The notes under the pieces were generated by a model that saw only the letters and a list, made by a program, of their open reading frames with translations, was not told the DNA's origin and searched no databases. DNA of 6,824 nt from assembly GCA_029250305.1 (NCBI GenBank), contig JAQXFM010000090.1:1-6824 (forward strand), written 5' to 3'. The first letter of the stretch is position 1; every line of letters starts with the position of its first letter. The translations under genes and the position numbers were made by a program. Below, in pieces: positions 6,791 to 6,824 of the stretch. Source of the DNA: Candidatus Poseidoniaceae archaeon. GTDB taxonomy: Archaea; Thermoplasmatota; Poseidoniia; Poseidoniales; Poseidoniaceae.

Positions 6791-6824
6791 ATGTCGAAAC
6801 AGTGCCCGGCCACTGATTCGGCGG
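6791..6824 (+). CDS. Possible start of a divergent gene cut off by the window edge
   Basis: An ATG at 6791 opens a frame that reads MSKQCPATDSA and runs off the end after 11 codons. The sequence TGATAATTT (6761-6769) is centred 26 bases upstream, which is where an archaeal TATA box would lie for a leaderless transcript starting at this ATG. A GAGGG also directly precedes the ATG, too close for a good ribosome binding site. Eleven codons prove nothing. A second frame, from TTG at 6717, is also open to the edge and is an alternative. Confidence 0.3.
   Translation, partial: MSKQCPATDSA

Overview
The window is protein-coding over about 95% of its length. It holds three genes on the plus strand followed by one very long gene on the minus strand that converges on them. 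Base composition is near 50% GC. I see no tRNA, rRNA, CRISPR array, transposase or other mobile-element signature. The gene content suggests a planktonic archaeon of the Marine Group II type (Poseidoniales, Thermoplasmatota). The clues are a cell-surface PKD/Ig-like protein anchored by one C-terminal helix with a short basic tail, a lipobox protein whose signal ends in AGCLG, long Asp-rich thrombospondin type 3 (TSP3) repeats, and a futalosine-pathway menaquinone enzyme. This placement is an inference from style and content, because no marker gene is present.

Layout. Bases 1-914 are the 3' end of a surface protein with Ig/PKD-like beta-sandwich domains and a C-terminal membrane anchor; its start lies outside the window. 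After an 81-base gap, 996-2366 encodes an M24B Xaa-Pro aminopeptidase (PepP type) with all five metal ligands present. Only 9 bases later, 2376-3560 encodes a radical SAM enzyme best read as MqnC, cyclic dehypoxanthinyl futalosine synthase. The short gap suggests that pepP and mqnC are co-transcribed. The mqnC stop lies 6 bases from the stop of the opposing gene, and a perfect 8-bp hairpin plus nearby dyads sit on this convergent junction.

The minus-strand gene (6590 down to 3567, 1007 aa) is the most interesting object. It encodes a lipoprotein signal, two Ig-like domains, a Ca-binding TSP3-type stalk with regularly spaced cysteines, a cysteine-free domain of about 200 residues that I cannot name, and a C-terminal domain matching bacterial PNGase F (peptide:N-glycosidase F). 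That domain keeps the catalytic Asp, the second acidic residue of the active site, the active-site Arg and the six structural cysteines of PNGase F. The protein looks like a surface-tethered deglycosylase held away from the membrane on a calcium-stiffened arm. It could let the cell strip N-glycans from planktonic glycoproteins before taking up peptides, and the neighbouring aminopeptidase would suit a protein-degrading lifestyle. That functional link is inference.

Bases 6591-6824 are the upstream region of the lipoprotein gene. They contain a 9-bp direct repeat, and at the very edge a possible leaderless start of a divergent gene.
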